From Bacillota bacterium (GTDB taxonomy: Bacteria > Bacillota > DTU030 > DUMP01), in NCBI GenBank assembly GCA_012735455.1, contig JAAYHG010000301.1:1-6297 (forward strand): 6,297 bases of DNA, read 5' to 3'. This document shows, piece by piece, positions 1-5,784 of the stretch. The position numbers and the translations under genes were made by a program. The number at the start of each line of letters is the position of its first letter. Within the stretch, counting starts at the first letter, position 1. Under the pieces are notes generated by a model. That model searched no databases. It was not told the DNA's origin and saw only the letters and a list, made by a program, of their open reading frames with translations.

Positions 1-562
1 CACCTACACCGGCCATGAAAGCGGTAAAAGGCAAAAGATAACGAATAAGAGTGCCCGTCGGTATCACTAAAATGCTGGCGGCCAGTACCACTGCCTGATA
101 GAGGGGTAGCCAATACTCAAAGAGGTGCCGGTACCAGTAGTTGATGTATGCCTTACGCTCCGGTGAAAGACCTAAGCTTTCCCCCACCTGGTCCACCATG
201 GGACAGGAAAAGACGGCCCCGCCGGCCGAAGGTAACATACCGATAAAAGCGGGCAAAGCCGCTACAGCTAGGCGCGGGTCCCTAAAGGCCTCCCTGGCCC
301 GGTCTACCATGCGCTGCATGCTCCCTGTCTCGGACATAAAGGTCTCCAGGAGCATTACCGCGGACAAAATCAACAACAGGTTAATTGTCTCCCAAGAGCT
401 CAGGCCCACCCACATGCTCTTCACCACAGCCAGGGGAGGAAGACCAAAAATCAGTCCGAGAAACACCGAAGCTACTAACATAACTGTAGCCAGTTTAAGC
501 CGCCGTGAGATCAAGACCACAATCAAGAGCGCAGTAGCTCCGAGCTTCCACAAAGCTGCCAC
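1..562 (-). CDS. DUF401 family integral membrane protein (N-terminal 187 residues; cut by left window edge)
   Basis: The frame is open from a GTG at 562 to the window edge. An in-frame TGA lies seven codons upstream and no other start lies between, so the GTG is the start; a purine-rich GAGAAGGGAAG precedes it. The protein is strongly hydrophobic. Likely membrane segments lie near residues 4-19, 24-42, 58-76, 98-117, 149-168 and 171-187. Residues typical of DUF401 are visible: a loop GMLPSAGGAVFSCPMVD at 108-124 and an aromatic stretch NYWYRHLFEYWLPLY at 141-155. DUF401 proteins are multi-pass membrane proteins resembling ion-transporter-type permeases; no substrate is established. The C-terminal half lies outside the window. 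The gene begins 50 bp after the DUF4416 stop, with no clear terminator between, so the two are probably co-transcribed. Confidence 0.85.
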   Translation of the reverse strand, partial: MAALWKLGATALLIVVLISRRLKLATVMLVASVFLGLIFGLPPLAVVKSMWVGLSSWETINLLLILSAVMLLETFMSETGSMQRMVDRAREAFRDPRLAVAALPAFIGMLPSAGGAVFSCPMVDQVGESLGLSPERKAYINYWYRHLFEYWLPLYQAVVLAASILVIPTGTLIRYLLPFTAFMAGVG

Positions 563-612
563 TATACAACTTCCCTTCTCTCATTCACTTCTTAGACTTC
601 TATTCCGTGTCG

Positions 613-1161
613 CTACCTTTTATCCTTCACTCCCGGAACCGCCCGCAGCAACTTTCTGTGAAGCTCTCGTATCTCCTCGGCAATCTTGAGGTAAGGAGGA
701 CTGGCGTAATCCGGATAGGTCCAGGGCCAGGGTTCAAAGTGCCCGGCACGGTAGCGCAGAGTCACCTCGGCATAAATCCCCTGACCCAAGTAAATACGAT
801 GAATGTTATCCTTGGTGGTGGCCAGGACCAGTTTGGCCAGGCTAACATAACCCGAATCTATATTCACCCGCCGCCGACCCTGGACAGCATACTGCTCTTC
901 CAGTTCATTTGTCCAGCGCTTGAGGGCGGGAAGTTCCGCCGGATCGAGCAGGTTCCGAAAAGCAAAGATGCGCCGTTTCAGCCCCTCCCCCATCTCCGGT
1001 GCATAGTAGTTCGTGGTATCGAAGGGCAATAACTCACTCACGTACACTACTGGCCCTAGTCGCTCCGCGAGCGCCAGATGTACAGGCATAAACAGTGTTT
1101 CATCCCCGGTGAACACGCTGGCGATGGGCGTGACCAGCTCTGGTTGCCCGATTCTGCCCAT
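613..1161 (-). CDS. DUF4416 family protein
   Basis: This 182-residue soluble protein has the usual length and conserved blocks of DUF4416: MGRIGQPE at the N-terminus, the LPFDTTNYYAPEMG stretch around 45-58, TNELE at 84-88, RRVNIDSGY at 97-105, KLVLATTKD at 110-118, HRIYLGQGIYAEVTLRY at 121-137 and WTYPDY at 147-152. The ATG at 1161 is chosen because AGAGGTG sits six bases upstream. An in-frame GTG at 1179 lies at the edge of that ribosome binding site and is unlikely to be used. The biochemical role is unknown; the family is found in anaerobic and thermophilic bacteria. It is separated from the upstream ATPase gene by 151 bp containing a hairpin. A TAAAAT at 1189-1194 could be a -10 box but has no convincing -35, so its own promoter is uncertain. 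Confidence 0.9.
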   Translation of the reverse strand: MGRIGQPELVTPIASVFTGDETLFMPVHLALAERLGPVVYVSELLPFDTTNYYAPEMGEGLKRRIFAFRNLLDPAELPALKRWTNELEEQYAVQGRRRVNIDSGYVSLAKLVLATTKDNIHRIYLGQGIYAEVTLRYRAGHFEPWPWTYPDYASPPYLKIAEEIRELHRKLLRAVPGVKDKR

Positions 1162-1268
1162 AATCACACCTCTTTCCACTCACCGAGTATTTTATTGATT
1201 CCGCATAGCCATACCCTTTTCCTGCTCGCTGGCGGGCAGAAAAAAGAGGCCGCGGCAAGGCACAACTG

Positions 1269-1295
1269 AAGCCCCAGGGTCGTACCCCGGGGCTT
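1269..1295 (-). terminator. Hairpin after the ATPase operon, probable weak terminator
   Basis: A 7-bp stem AAGCCCC/GGGGCTT continues past one A-C mismatch into GGG/CCC and closes on the loop TCGTA. It lies 18 bp beyond the stop of the double P-loop ATPase gene. Read leftward, the stem is followed by CAGTTGTGCC rather than a T-run. A TCTTTTTT tract occurs only about 24 nt later. Read rightward, the tail TTTCTCTCT is better, yet no rightward gene ends here. Leftward termination is therefore likely but may be incomplete, leaving read-through into DUF4416. Confidence 0.5.
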
Positions 1296-1312
1296 TCTCT
1301 CTGGAACTTCTT

Positions 1313-2440
1313 CTATGGTTTGCACGCGTGCTGCCACTTTGCCTCTTTGGCATAACCCAAGACCCGCTCCAGGGTGTGCTCCCTTAGCCGAGCAAGGGCC
1401 TCGAAATCCATATAGGGGGCGTAGTAGGTTTCTACCTTGTCATGCAGCACCTTGGCTTCGCCAATAAAGGAAATTGCCCGTTCAAAAAGACTAAAGAACA
1501 TCTCCTTGTCCTCTTGGACCAAACCTGTGTACTTCTTTTCCACAGCAGGATCAAGACCCTCATCCATGTTCACAATAACATCCTGCGGCCCAGCCACATA
1601 AAGGTGCGGTTCAATGGACTTGGTAAGGGCCACATTGAGCTGCGGGATAACCACATGTTCCACCTTATTAGGGTTGAGTGGACAATGATACATCTCTACA
1701 AAGAAGCCGCGCTCCAGAGCCGCCCGCCCCACCTTCTCGATGAGTACAGACTTACCTGTGCCCGGTTTGCCGACAATCACATACTTCCTTTCGCATGGGC
1801 CGATGACCGTCTCAAGGTGATCCACCATGCCGTCCGGCGTAATGGCACGCGCAAACAAGTGCCGATCACACCCCACCTGCGCTGTCACCGGGATGTCGTC
1901 CAGAATCTCGCGGATAATGGCATCGGCCTTTTGATTGGCCAGTCCAAAGTTCATGCCCTCAATATTAGCTTGTTCCCAGTCCTCGTAGATAAGCCGCGCC
2001 GCCTTCAAAAAGCGATAGGCCCGGGCGTAGCGCCGGCTGATCTCGCGGTTACAGGCCATAATCTCCCCCTTGTGGGCACGAATCTTTTCCTCATCCCAGT
2101 ACTGGCCAAAATGCACTATCTCATCCACCGCACCTGGCGTCTTAGGGTCAACCACATGGGGCGCAGTTCCATCCATAAGCGCTACTCCTATCTGTGGAAA
2201 CACCACCCCGTCTATGGCGCCATTATCAGAAGAACAACAATGGAGCTCAACGTCAAAACCGCGCTCTACCATGGCGTTGGCAATGTAGCGCATAAAGGTT
2301 GATTTGCCTACGCCCGGACCACCTTTGATGATCAAGATGCGGGTTGCATCGGGCGGAATAATGTAGTCGTAAAAGGAGTAAAACCCCTCCGGAGTATTGC
2401 ACCCAGGGAAAACCTTCTTAATCCTGCCTTTGGCAGCCAA
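1313..2440 (-). CDS. Double P-loop ATPase, PRK06851 family
   Basis: This 375-residue protein has two Walker A motifs, GGPGVGKST at 40-48 and GKPGTGKS at 224-231. Each lies in a related half: the stretch DVELHCCSSDNGAIDGVVFP at 63-82 matches FVEMYHCPLNPNKVEHVVIP at 247-266, and each is followed by a VAL...PH segment. This is the internally duplicated NTPase architecture of the PRK06851 family of Clostridia and related anaerobes, whose function is unknown. The HCC/HCP residues near 68-69 and 252-253 are possible metal or nucleotide-site residues (inference). The start is TTG at 2440, with GAGGAGG nine bases upstream and no better in-frame ATG. It lies 86 bp after MinD ATPase 2 with no terminator between, so it is probably the last gene of the same operon. 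It is followed by a hairpin. Confidence 0.88.
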   Translation of the reverse strand: MAAKGRIKKVFPGCNTPEGFYSFYDYIIPPDATRILIIKGGPGVGKSTFMRYIANAMVERGFDVELHCCSSDNGAIDGVVFPQIGVALMDGTAPHVVDPKTPGAVDEIVHFGQYWDEEKIRAHKGEIMACNREISRRYARAYRFLKAARLIYEDWEQANIEGMNFGLANQKADAIIREILDDIPVTAQVGCDRHLFARAITPDGMVDHLETVIGPCERKYVIVGKPGTGKSVLIEKVGRAALERGFFVEMYHCPLNPNKVEHVVIPQLNVALTKSIEPHLYVAGPQDVIVNMDEGLDPAVEKKYTGLVQEDKEMFFSLFERAISFIGEAKVLHDKVETYYAPYMDFEALARLREHTLERVLGYAKEAKWQHACKP

Positions 2441-2526
2441 GTTTCAAAACCTCCTCGCTGGTCTTTTCACCTTTTGGCTGCCTCATCCTATTCACATGCA
2501 GCCCGTTTGGTGCTATCCCGCCCCCT

Positions 2527-3402
2527 TTACACACCCAGCCTGTGGCTGACCTTTTCCCAGAGGGAGACGATAGCCTCGGCGCCGGGGCCCCGCCTCCCCT
2601 CTACGGAGGGTAAACCCGCTGCTGTGGCCTCCACAAGCCCGGCGTCAAACGGAATACGACCGATCACGGTTGTACCCTCTCGGTCAGCATAACGCTCAAT
2701 GGCATCGCTGGCACCTGGAGCTAGATCCCACTTATTGATAACTACTTGCAGGTCAATATTGAAGTGACGGGAAAGCTTCAGTAGGCGCTCCAGATCGTGC
2801 TGTCCAGCTACCGTGGGTTCCGTAACAGCCAAAACAAGATCCACACCTGTCAGCGATGCAATCACCGGGCAGCCAATACCTGGTGGACCATCAATAATGA
2901 TTAGGTTTTTCCCCTCTTTCTCTGCTAACTCTGTTGCCGCTTTGCGCACCTGCGCCACAAGTTTACCGGAGTTCTCCTCTCCCGGTTTCAAACGAGCATG
3001 CACCAAGGACCCAAAGCGGGTTGTCGAAATGAACCACTGACCTGCCAACCTGTCCGGCAGGCTGATAGCACCGCTAGGGCAAACAGAAACACAAACCCGG
3101 CACCCCTCACATACGAACTGGTCAATACGGTACTTGCCCTCGGCCTCTCTTTGCGCCCCGCCAAAGCGGCACACCTCGGCACACATGCCGCCCCCGCTGC
3201 AAAGGACCGGATCTATCTTCGCCTTGGGTAAAGCACTAAAGTCGTGTGTTTCTACCCGCTCCGGTGCCAGGATCAAGTGAAGATCGGCGGCATCCACATC
3301 ACAGTCAGCCAGCACCTTATCGCTGGCCAAAGCTGCAAAAGCACCCGCTACCGTAGTCTTCCCAGTTCCACCTTTACCACTCAGGATAAGTAGTTGTTTC
3401 AC
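2527..3402 (-). CDS. MinD-superfamily P-loop ATPase with inserted ferredoxin domain, copy 2 (one Cys ligand missing)
   Basis: This 291-residue protein belongs to the COG1149 type. It has a deviant Walker A GKGGTGKTT at 9-17 with the signature Lys10, a switch-I-like DCDVDAAD at 33-40 and switch II DGPPGIGCP at 171-179. A two-cluster ferredoxin insert occupies about 60-112. Motif 2 is complete (Cys98, 101, 104, 108, then Pro). Motif 1 reads Cys68-x2-Gly71-x2-Cys74-x3-Cys78, so the usual second Cys is Gly (codon GGC). Such a site may hold [3Fe-4S], a labile cluster or none. The GTG start at 3402 overlaps the TGA of the preceding ATPase gene (GTGA), indicating translational coupling. Family members pair as MinD/Mrp-like ATPases beside NifX/ORP proteins and are thought to move or assemble metal-sulfur cofactors; this role is inferred from context. 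Confidence 0.93.
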   Translation of the reverse strand: MKQLLILSGKGGTGKTTVAGAFAALASDKVLADCDVDAADLHLILAPERVETHDFSALPKAKIDPVLCSGGGMCAEVCRFGGAQREAEGKYRIDQFVCEGCRVCVSVCPSGAISLPDRLAGQWFISTTRFGSLVHARLKPGEENSGKLVAQVRKAATELAEKEGKNLIIIDGPPGIGCPVIASLTGVDLVLAVTEPTVAGQHDLERLLKLSRHFNIDLQVVINKWDLAPGASDAIERYADREGTTVIGRIPFDAGLVEATAAGLPSVEGRRGPGAEAIVSLWEKVSHRLGV

Positions 3403-4241
3403 ACCTTCAGGCCCCCTTGCACCCTATCCCACAAGGCACGGAATTCTCCACGCCAGTCAGGGAAATCCTCCACCAGAAGGCGCCCGTGGGCAATGGTCTC
3501 GGCAAAGCGCCGGTCAAAGGGGATCCGCAGGAGAATGGGTATCCCCTCGTGGTGGCAGTATTCTTGCACCTCTTCCGTGCCCAGGCCCGCTCGGTTCAGG
3601 ACAACGCCATGTGGAATACCGAGTTCTCGTACCAGTTCCACCGCAAGTTTGAGGTCATTCAGACCAAATGGCGATGGTTCCGTAACAAGGATAGCATAAT
3701 CGCTCCCGGTGAGGGTGGCCACAACAGGGCAGGAGGTCCCTGGGGGCGCATCGAGGATTGTCACCTTCTCTCTGGACTGTTCCTTTACAGCATGAACTAC
3801 CGGTACCACGAGCGGCGTTCCTACATCCAGTCTGCCCTGAACGAAACTTACTGGCCCGCTGCTGCCACTTTGAATAACCCCTAGGCGCCGTGGCTCTTCC
3901 CGCAGTGCCTGGGCAGGGCAAACCCGGACACAACCGCCACAGCCGTGGCACAGCTCCGGGAAAACCAGGGCCTTATCGCCCAGAACCGCAATAGCGTTAA
4001 AGGCACAGGCCTCTGCACACCGGCCACAACCCCGGCAACGGCTCCGCTCTACCTCAGGAACGAGAATTTTAACCTCGTGCATCTCGTTCAGTGTCGGATG
4101 CAAGAAAAGATGTGCATTGGGCTCCTCCACATCGCAGTCCAAAAGCTCAACTGGCATTTCCTGAGCTAAAACGTAGGCCAGATTAACTGCCACAGTTGTC
4201 TTACCAGTCCCACCCTTGCCGCTCGCCACCGCCACTTGCAT
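3399..4241 (-). CDS. MinD-superfamily P-loop ATPase with inserted ferredoxin domain, copy 1
   Basis: This 280-residue protein is a paralogue of the next gene. It shows a deviant Walker A GKGGTGKTT at 8-16, switch-I-like DCDVEEPNAH at 35-44 and switch II DAPPGTSCP at 164-172. The ferredoxin insert carries two full four-Cys motifs: CRGCGRCAEAC (Cys69, 72, 75, 79) and CHGCGGCVRVCP (Cys98, 101, 104, 108), predicting two [4Fe-4S] clusters. The ATG at 4241 is chosen because GGGGAG lies eight bases upstream; an in-frame ATG at 4274 would overlap the preceding gene's end and place this ribosome binding site inside the coding region. It follows NifX-like protein 2 by 16 bp and overlaps the next ATPase by 4 bp. 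The two ATPases probably form a heterodimer that couples ATP hydrolysis to cluster or metal transfer (inference from family dimerisation and adjacency). Confidence 0.94.
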   Translation of the reverse strand: MQVAVASGKGGTGKTTVAVNLAYVLAQEMPVELLDCDVEEPNAHLFLHPTLNEMHEVKILVPEVERSRCRGCGRCAEACAFNAIAVLGDKALVFPELCHGCGGCVRVCPAQALREEPRRLGVIQSGSSGPVSFVQGRLDVGTPLVVPVVHAVKEQSREKVTILDAPPGTSCPVVATLTGSDYAILVTEPSPFGLNDLKLAVELVRELGIPHGVVLNRAGLGTEEVQEYCHHEGIPILLRIPFDRRFAETIAHGRLLVEDFPDWRGEFRALWDRVQGGLKV

Positions 4242-4257
4242 CCACTTCACTCCCCGC

Positions 4258-4587
4258 CTAATGGTGACAGGCACTCTCTCCTACAGCCAGGCTTCCGGAT
4301 AGGTAGTCCGATACTACCTTGTCCACAGAACCCGAGGCACCAATCACCGTCTCTATACCGTGTTGGTGAAACAAGTCCACCGCCGCCGGACCCATTCCAC
4401 CTGCAATGATGCAGTTGACACCCTTCTCGGCTAAGAAACGAGGAAGAAACCCTGGCCGGTGCCCCGGGTTAGGAATAACTGTCTTCTTCACAACGCTTCC
4501 ATTCTCGGTCTCGTATAGGGAAAACTCTGGGCAGTGTCCAAAGTGAGGCGAAACCATATTTCCTTGACTTGCTACTGCAATCTTCAC
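4258..4587 (-). CDS. NifX/NifB-like dinitrogenase iron-molybdenum cofactor-binding family protein, copy 2
   Basis: This 109-residue single-domain protein belongs to the COG1433 (NifX/ORP) fold. Typical blocks are MKIAVASQG at 1-9, SPHFGHCPEF at 13-22, PGHRPGFLP at 41-49, GGMGPAAVDLF at 63-73 and HGIETVIGASG at 76-86. A short tail ends in Cys-His-His at 107-109, possible metal ligands. The start is GTG at 4587, with AGGAGG eight bases upstream. Relatives bind FeMo-co precursors or, in the Desulfovibrio orange protein, a Mo-Cu-S cluster. No nif structural genes are in view, so a nitrogenase role is not supported. The HFGHC/PGHRPGFLP subtype commonly travels with MinD/ferredoxin ATPases, and here one follows 16 bp downstream. 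Confidence 0.93.
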   Translation of the reverse strand: MKIAVASQGNMVSPHFGHCPEFSLYETENGSVVKKTVIPNPGHRPGFLPRFLAEKGVNCIIAGGMGPAAVDLFHQHGIETVIGASGSVDKVVSDYLSGSLAVGESACHH

Positions 4588-4645
4588 TGCATTGCCCTCC
4601 TCATCTATATGTAAGGGTCTTGTCCAAACCAAGATGGTTTACCAA

Positions 4646-4678
4646 GGCGCCAGGGCAAGAGCACTTTGCCCCAGCGCC
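4646..4678 (-). promoter_or_regulatory. 33-nt RNA hairpin between the two NifX-like genes
   Basis: The transcript would form GGCGC/GCGCC (5 bp), a symmetric TG/TG internal loop, then GGGCAA/TTGCCC (6 bp) around a 7-nt loop. It lies 15 bp after the stop of NifX-like protein 1 and about 58 bp before the start of NifX-like protein 2. The downstream flank TTGGTAAACC is not a T-tract, so simple termination is unlikely. It may stabilise the upstream message or act as a partial attenuator that sets the ratio of upstream to downstream genes (inference). Confidence 0.5.
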
Positions 4679-4693
4679 GGTCGTCACTCTTTC

Positions 4694-5056
4694 TTACATC
4701 CCGCTGTGCGCACTCACAGTAGGCCCTGTTACCTGTTCCAGTCTTCCCTCGACAAAGGCTTGCAAAGCAGCGGTTGCTGACCCTCCCTGCGCTATATAAG
4801 CCCCAATCCCAGCTGCCGCTAGGGCTCTGGCCGCATTGGGACCCAAATTACCAGTAATTAGCGCCTGCACCTTTTCTTTGGTCAGATACTGGGCCATGGC
4901 AATCCCCACCCCGCCTGGCTGTGAAGCCACCGGATTCGGAACAGCCTGCCAATCACCACCTGCCGTATTACACAGCAGCAAATACTGGCAACGACCAAAA
5001 CGCGGGGCCAGAGCCGCATCCAACGAGCTTCCTTGGGCCGTAATTGCCACCTTCAT
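4694..5056 (-). CDS. NifX/NifB-like dinitrogenase iron-molybdenum cofactor-binding family protein, copy 1
   Basis: This 120-residue COG1433 protein is clearly diverged from copy 2. Blocks seen are MKVAITAQG at 1-9, APRFGRCQYLL at 17-27 (Cys23, Cys29), a flexible PNPVASQPGGVGIAMAQYL at 40-58, GNLGPNAARALAAAGI at 69-84 and a C-terminal GPTVSAHSGM at 111-120. The RFGRC and GNxGPNA pattern is typical of stand-alone NifX/ORP-type carriers in anaerobes. The ATG at 5056 is chosen, with GGGTGGG a few bases upstream; an in-frame TTG immediately before it is less likely. It lies 31 bp after the DUF5320 gene. Two different NifX types in one operon suggest separate or paired cofactor-carrier roles for the MinD ATPases downstream (inference). 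Confidence 0.93.
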   Translation of the reverse strand: MKVAITAQGSSLDAALAPRFGRCQYLLLCNTAGGDWQAVPNPVASQPGGVGIAMAQYLTKEKVQALITGNLGPNAARALAAAGIGAYIAQGGSATAALQAFVEGRLEQVTGPTVSAHSGM

Positions 5057-5087
5057 CAAATCCCACCCTTCTCAACAAACCCCCGGG

Positions 5088-5411
5088 CTACTTTTCTTCT
5101 CTTTTTTCTCCAGAAGGGCCTTCAAGTTCCGCCAACCGCTGTTTTATGGCAGCCAACTCTTCTTCCAAGAACTTAGCCTCAGCCCGAAGTGCCTCGGTTT
5201 CTTGCACCGGCTGAGCAGCCCAGCCCCAGGGCCTGCCCCAGCGGGGCATCCCAGTGGCCCAAGCCCAGTGCCTGTTGCGAAAGCCACGGCCAAAACCGCG
5301 ATAGCCACCGGGATAAAAGCACCCCGGACCCCAGTAACCGGCACAAAAACCAATCCGCCCTCCCGTCATAGGTCCATAACCCAAAGGTCCCGTTCCATCG
5401 CCACACGGCAT
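5088..5411 (-). CDS. DUF5320 family Gly/aromatic-rich protein with C-terminal coiled coil
   Basis: This small protein of 107 residues begins MPCGDGTGPLGYGPMTGG (1-18), the hallmark of DUF5320. A low-complexity segment rich in Gly, Trp, Tyr, Phe and Arg runs to about residue 67 and includes Cys3, Cys23 and Cys31. Residues 70-97 form a heptad-like Glu/Leu/Ala helix predicted to be a coiled coil, and the tail is charged. The ATG at 5411 is preceded by AAAGGAG at nine bases. The family is commonly found next to NifX-domain and MinD/ferredoxin genes in anaerobes; its function is unknown. A scaffold or oligomerisation role is inference from the coiled coil. It is the first confidently coding gene behind the promoter at 5629-5657. 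Confidence 0.9.
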   Translation of the reverse strand: MPCGDGTGPLGYGPMTGGRIGFCAGYWGPGCFYPGGYRGFGRGFRNRHWAWATGMPRWGRPWGWAAQPVQETEALRAEAKFLEEELAAIKQRLAELEGPSGEKREEK

Positions 5412-5439
5412 TGCAACCCACTCCTTTCGTGCGTTTTTA

Positions 5440-5478
5440 TCAGCAATCTAAATCAAGACACACCAGTCGAATTGGCAT
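5440..5478 (-). CDS. Possible 12-codon leader ORF
   Basis: An ATG at 5478 is preceded by AGGAGGG only five bases upstream, as strong as any ribosome binding site in the window. It encodes MPIRLVCLDLDC and ends at TGA directly followed by TAA. The DUF5320 start lies 28 bp downstream. It could be a leader peptide that opens the DUF5320 ribosome binding site, a remnant of a gene start, or chance. No run of a single amino acid that would suggest classical attenuation is present. Confidence 0.25.
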   Translation of the reverse strand: MPIRLVCLDLDC

Positions 5479-5614
5479 CAACTCCCTCCTGCGTTATAAA
5501 CACCTCCCCTACCATAGGCCCCAAAGACATATGCCCGCACCCCGTGCAACGCAACCCGCGGCACGGTCACGCCCTCTGGGAACAATCTGCGGAGGTTTCA
5601 GTTTCGTTATGCAC
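5453..5614 (-). other. Cys-rich small reading frame interrupted by one UGA (decayed gene, frameshift or selenoprotein candidate)
   Basis: From GTG at 5614 the frame reads 15 residues ending DCSQRA, meets TGA at 5567-5569, then continues for 37 codons with PCRGLRCTGCGHMS and a soluble-looking tail to TGA at 5453. The PC-x4-C-x2-CG pattern resembles the second half of small zinc-ribbon proteins seen near NifX genes (from memory, not searched). A neighbouring frame from ATG 5616 gives PQIVPRG just before the same point, so a frameshift would also join the halves. A hairpin (CCGTGC/GCACGG plus CGC/GCG, loop GGGTT) begins directly after the TGA. Against coding: no proper ribosome binding site, and the predicted transcript start is only 6-8 nt upstream. 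Confidence that it is expressed is low. Confidence 0.25.
5542..5566 (-). promoter_or_regulatory. GC-rich stem-loop in operon leader, abutting a UGA
   Basis: The leftward transcript folds as CCGTGC/GCACGG (6 bp), then CGC/GCG (3 bp) with a two-nt TT bulge on the 3' side, closing on loop GGGTT. It lies about 56 nt into the predicted leader. It is not followed by a T-tract, so it is not an obvious terminator. It could be part of a regulatory leader structure or, if the UGA is recoded, a SECIS-like element. The loop is closer to the UGA than the usual bacterial SECIS spacing. Confidence 0.4.
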
Positions 5615-5628
5615 ATATGCTCTTTATT

Positions 5629-5657
5629 AGTATACCCAGGTTCTGATCACAAGTCAA
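5629..5657 (-). promoter_or_regulatory. Sigma-A-like promoter of the NifX/MinD operon
   Basis: On the minus strand TTGACT (5652-5657) and TATACT (5629-5634) are separated by exactly 17 bp. Each box matches the sigma-70/A consensus at five of six positions. Transcription would start near 5622 and give a leader of about 210 nt before DUF5320. This is the best promoter in the window. Confidence 0.8.
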
Positions 5658-5784
5658 TAATCCTGGTATAAATTCTGGCCCCTGTCATCTCAAAACCTAA
5701 GTGACGTCCTTTTTTGTCGAAAAAACAGAACCCATTCACCCCTCCCCTTCCAACAGGGCGTGCCCAATCAGCCCATCTAAGCCC

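Noticed and set aside
141..689. Rightward open frame of 182 codons near the left edge
   Set aside because: It is antisense to the DUF401 and DUF4416 genes. Its protein is Arg/Ser/Thr-rich without family features, whereas the minus strand shows clear family motifs.
1189..1194. TAAAAT on the minus strand as -10 box for DUF4416
   Set aside because: No TTGACA-like box is seen 16-18 bp upstream, so it is mentioned only as a possibility.
1222..1239. Hairpin CTGCTCG/CGGGCAG next to an A6/T6 run, considered as a terminator
   Set aside because: Read leftward, the T-run precedes the stem instead of following it. Read rightward, the stem is followed by A residues. Neither direction fits an intrinsic terminator.
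1442..2302. Rightward open frame of 286 codons
   Set aside because: It lies wholly antisense to the double P-loop ATPase gene, which has two Walker motifs and a good ribosome binding site. The rightward product is His/Arg-rich and resembles no family.
4836..5630. Rightward open frame of 264 codons
   Set aside because: It is a shadow of the NifX copy 1 and DUF5320 genes and their leader. The product is Pro/Ser-rich low complexity, caused by the Gly-rich coding on the other strand.
5710..5725. Six T, GTCG, six A inverted repeat as terminator
   Set aside because: The stem is only A-T pairs and no gene ends nearby on either strand. It may be a chance A/T tract.
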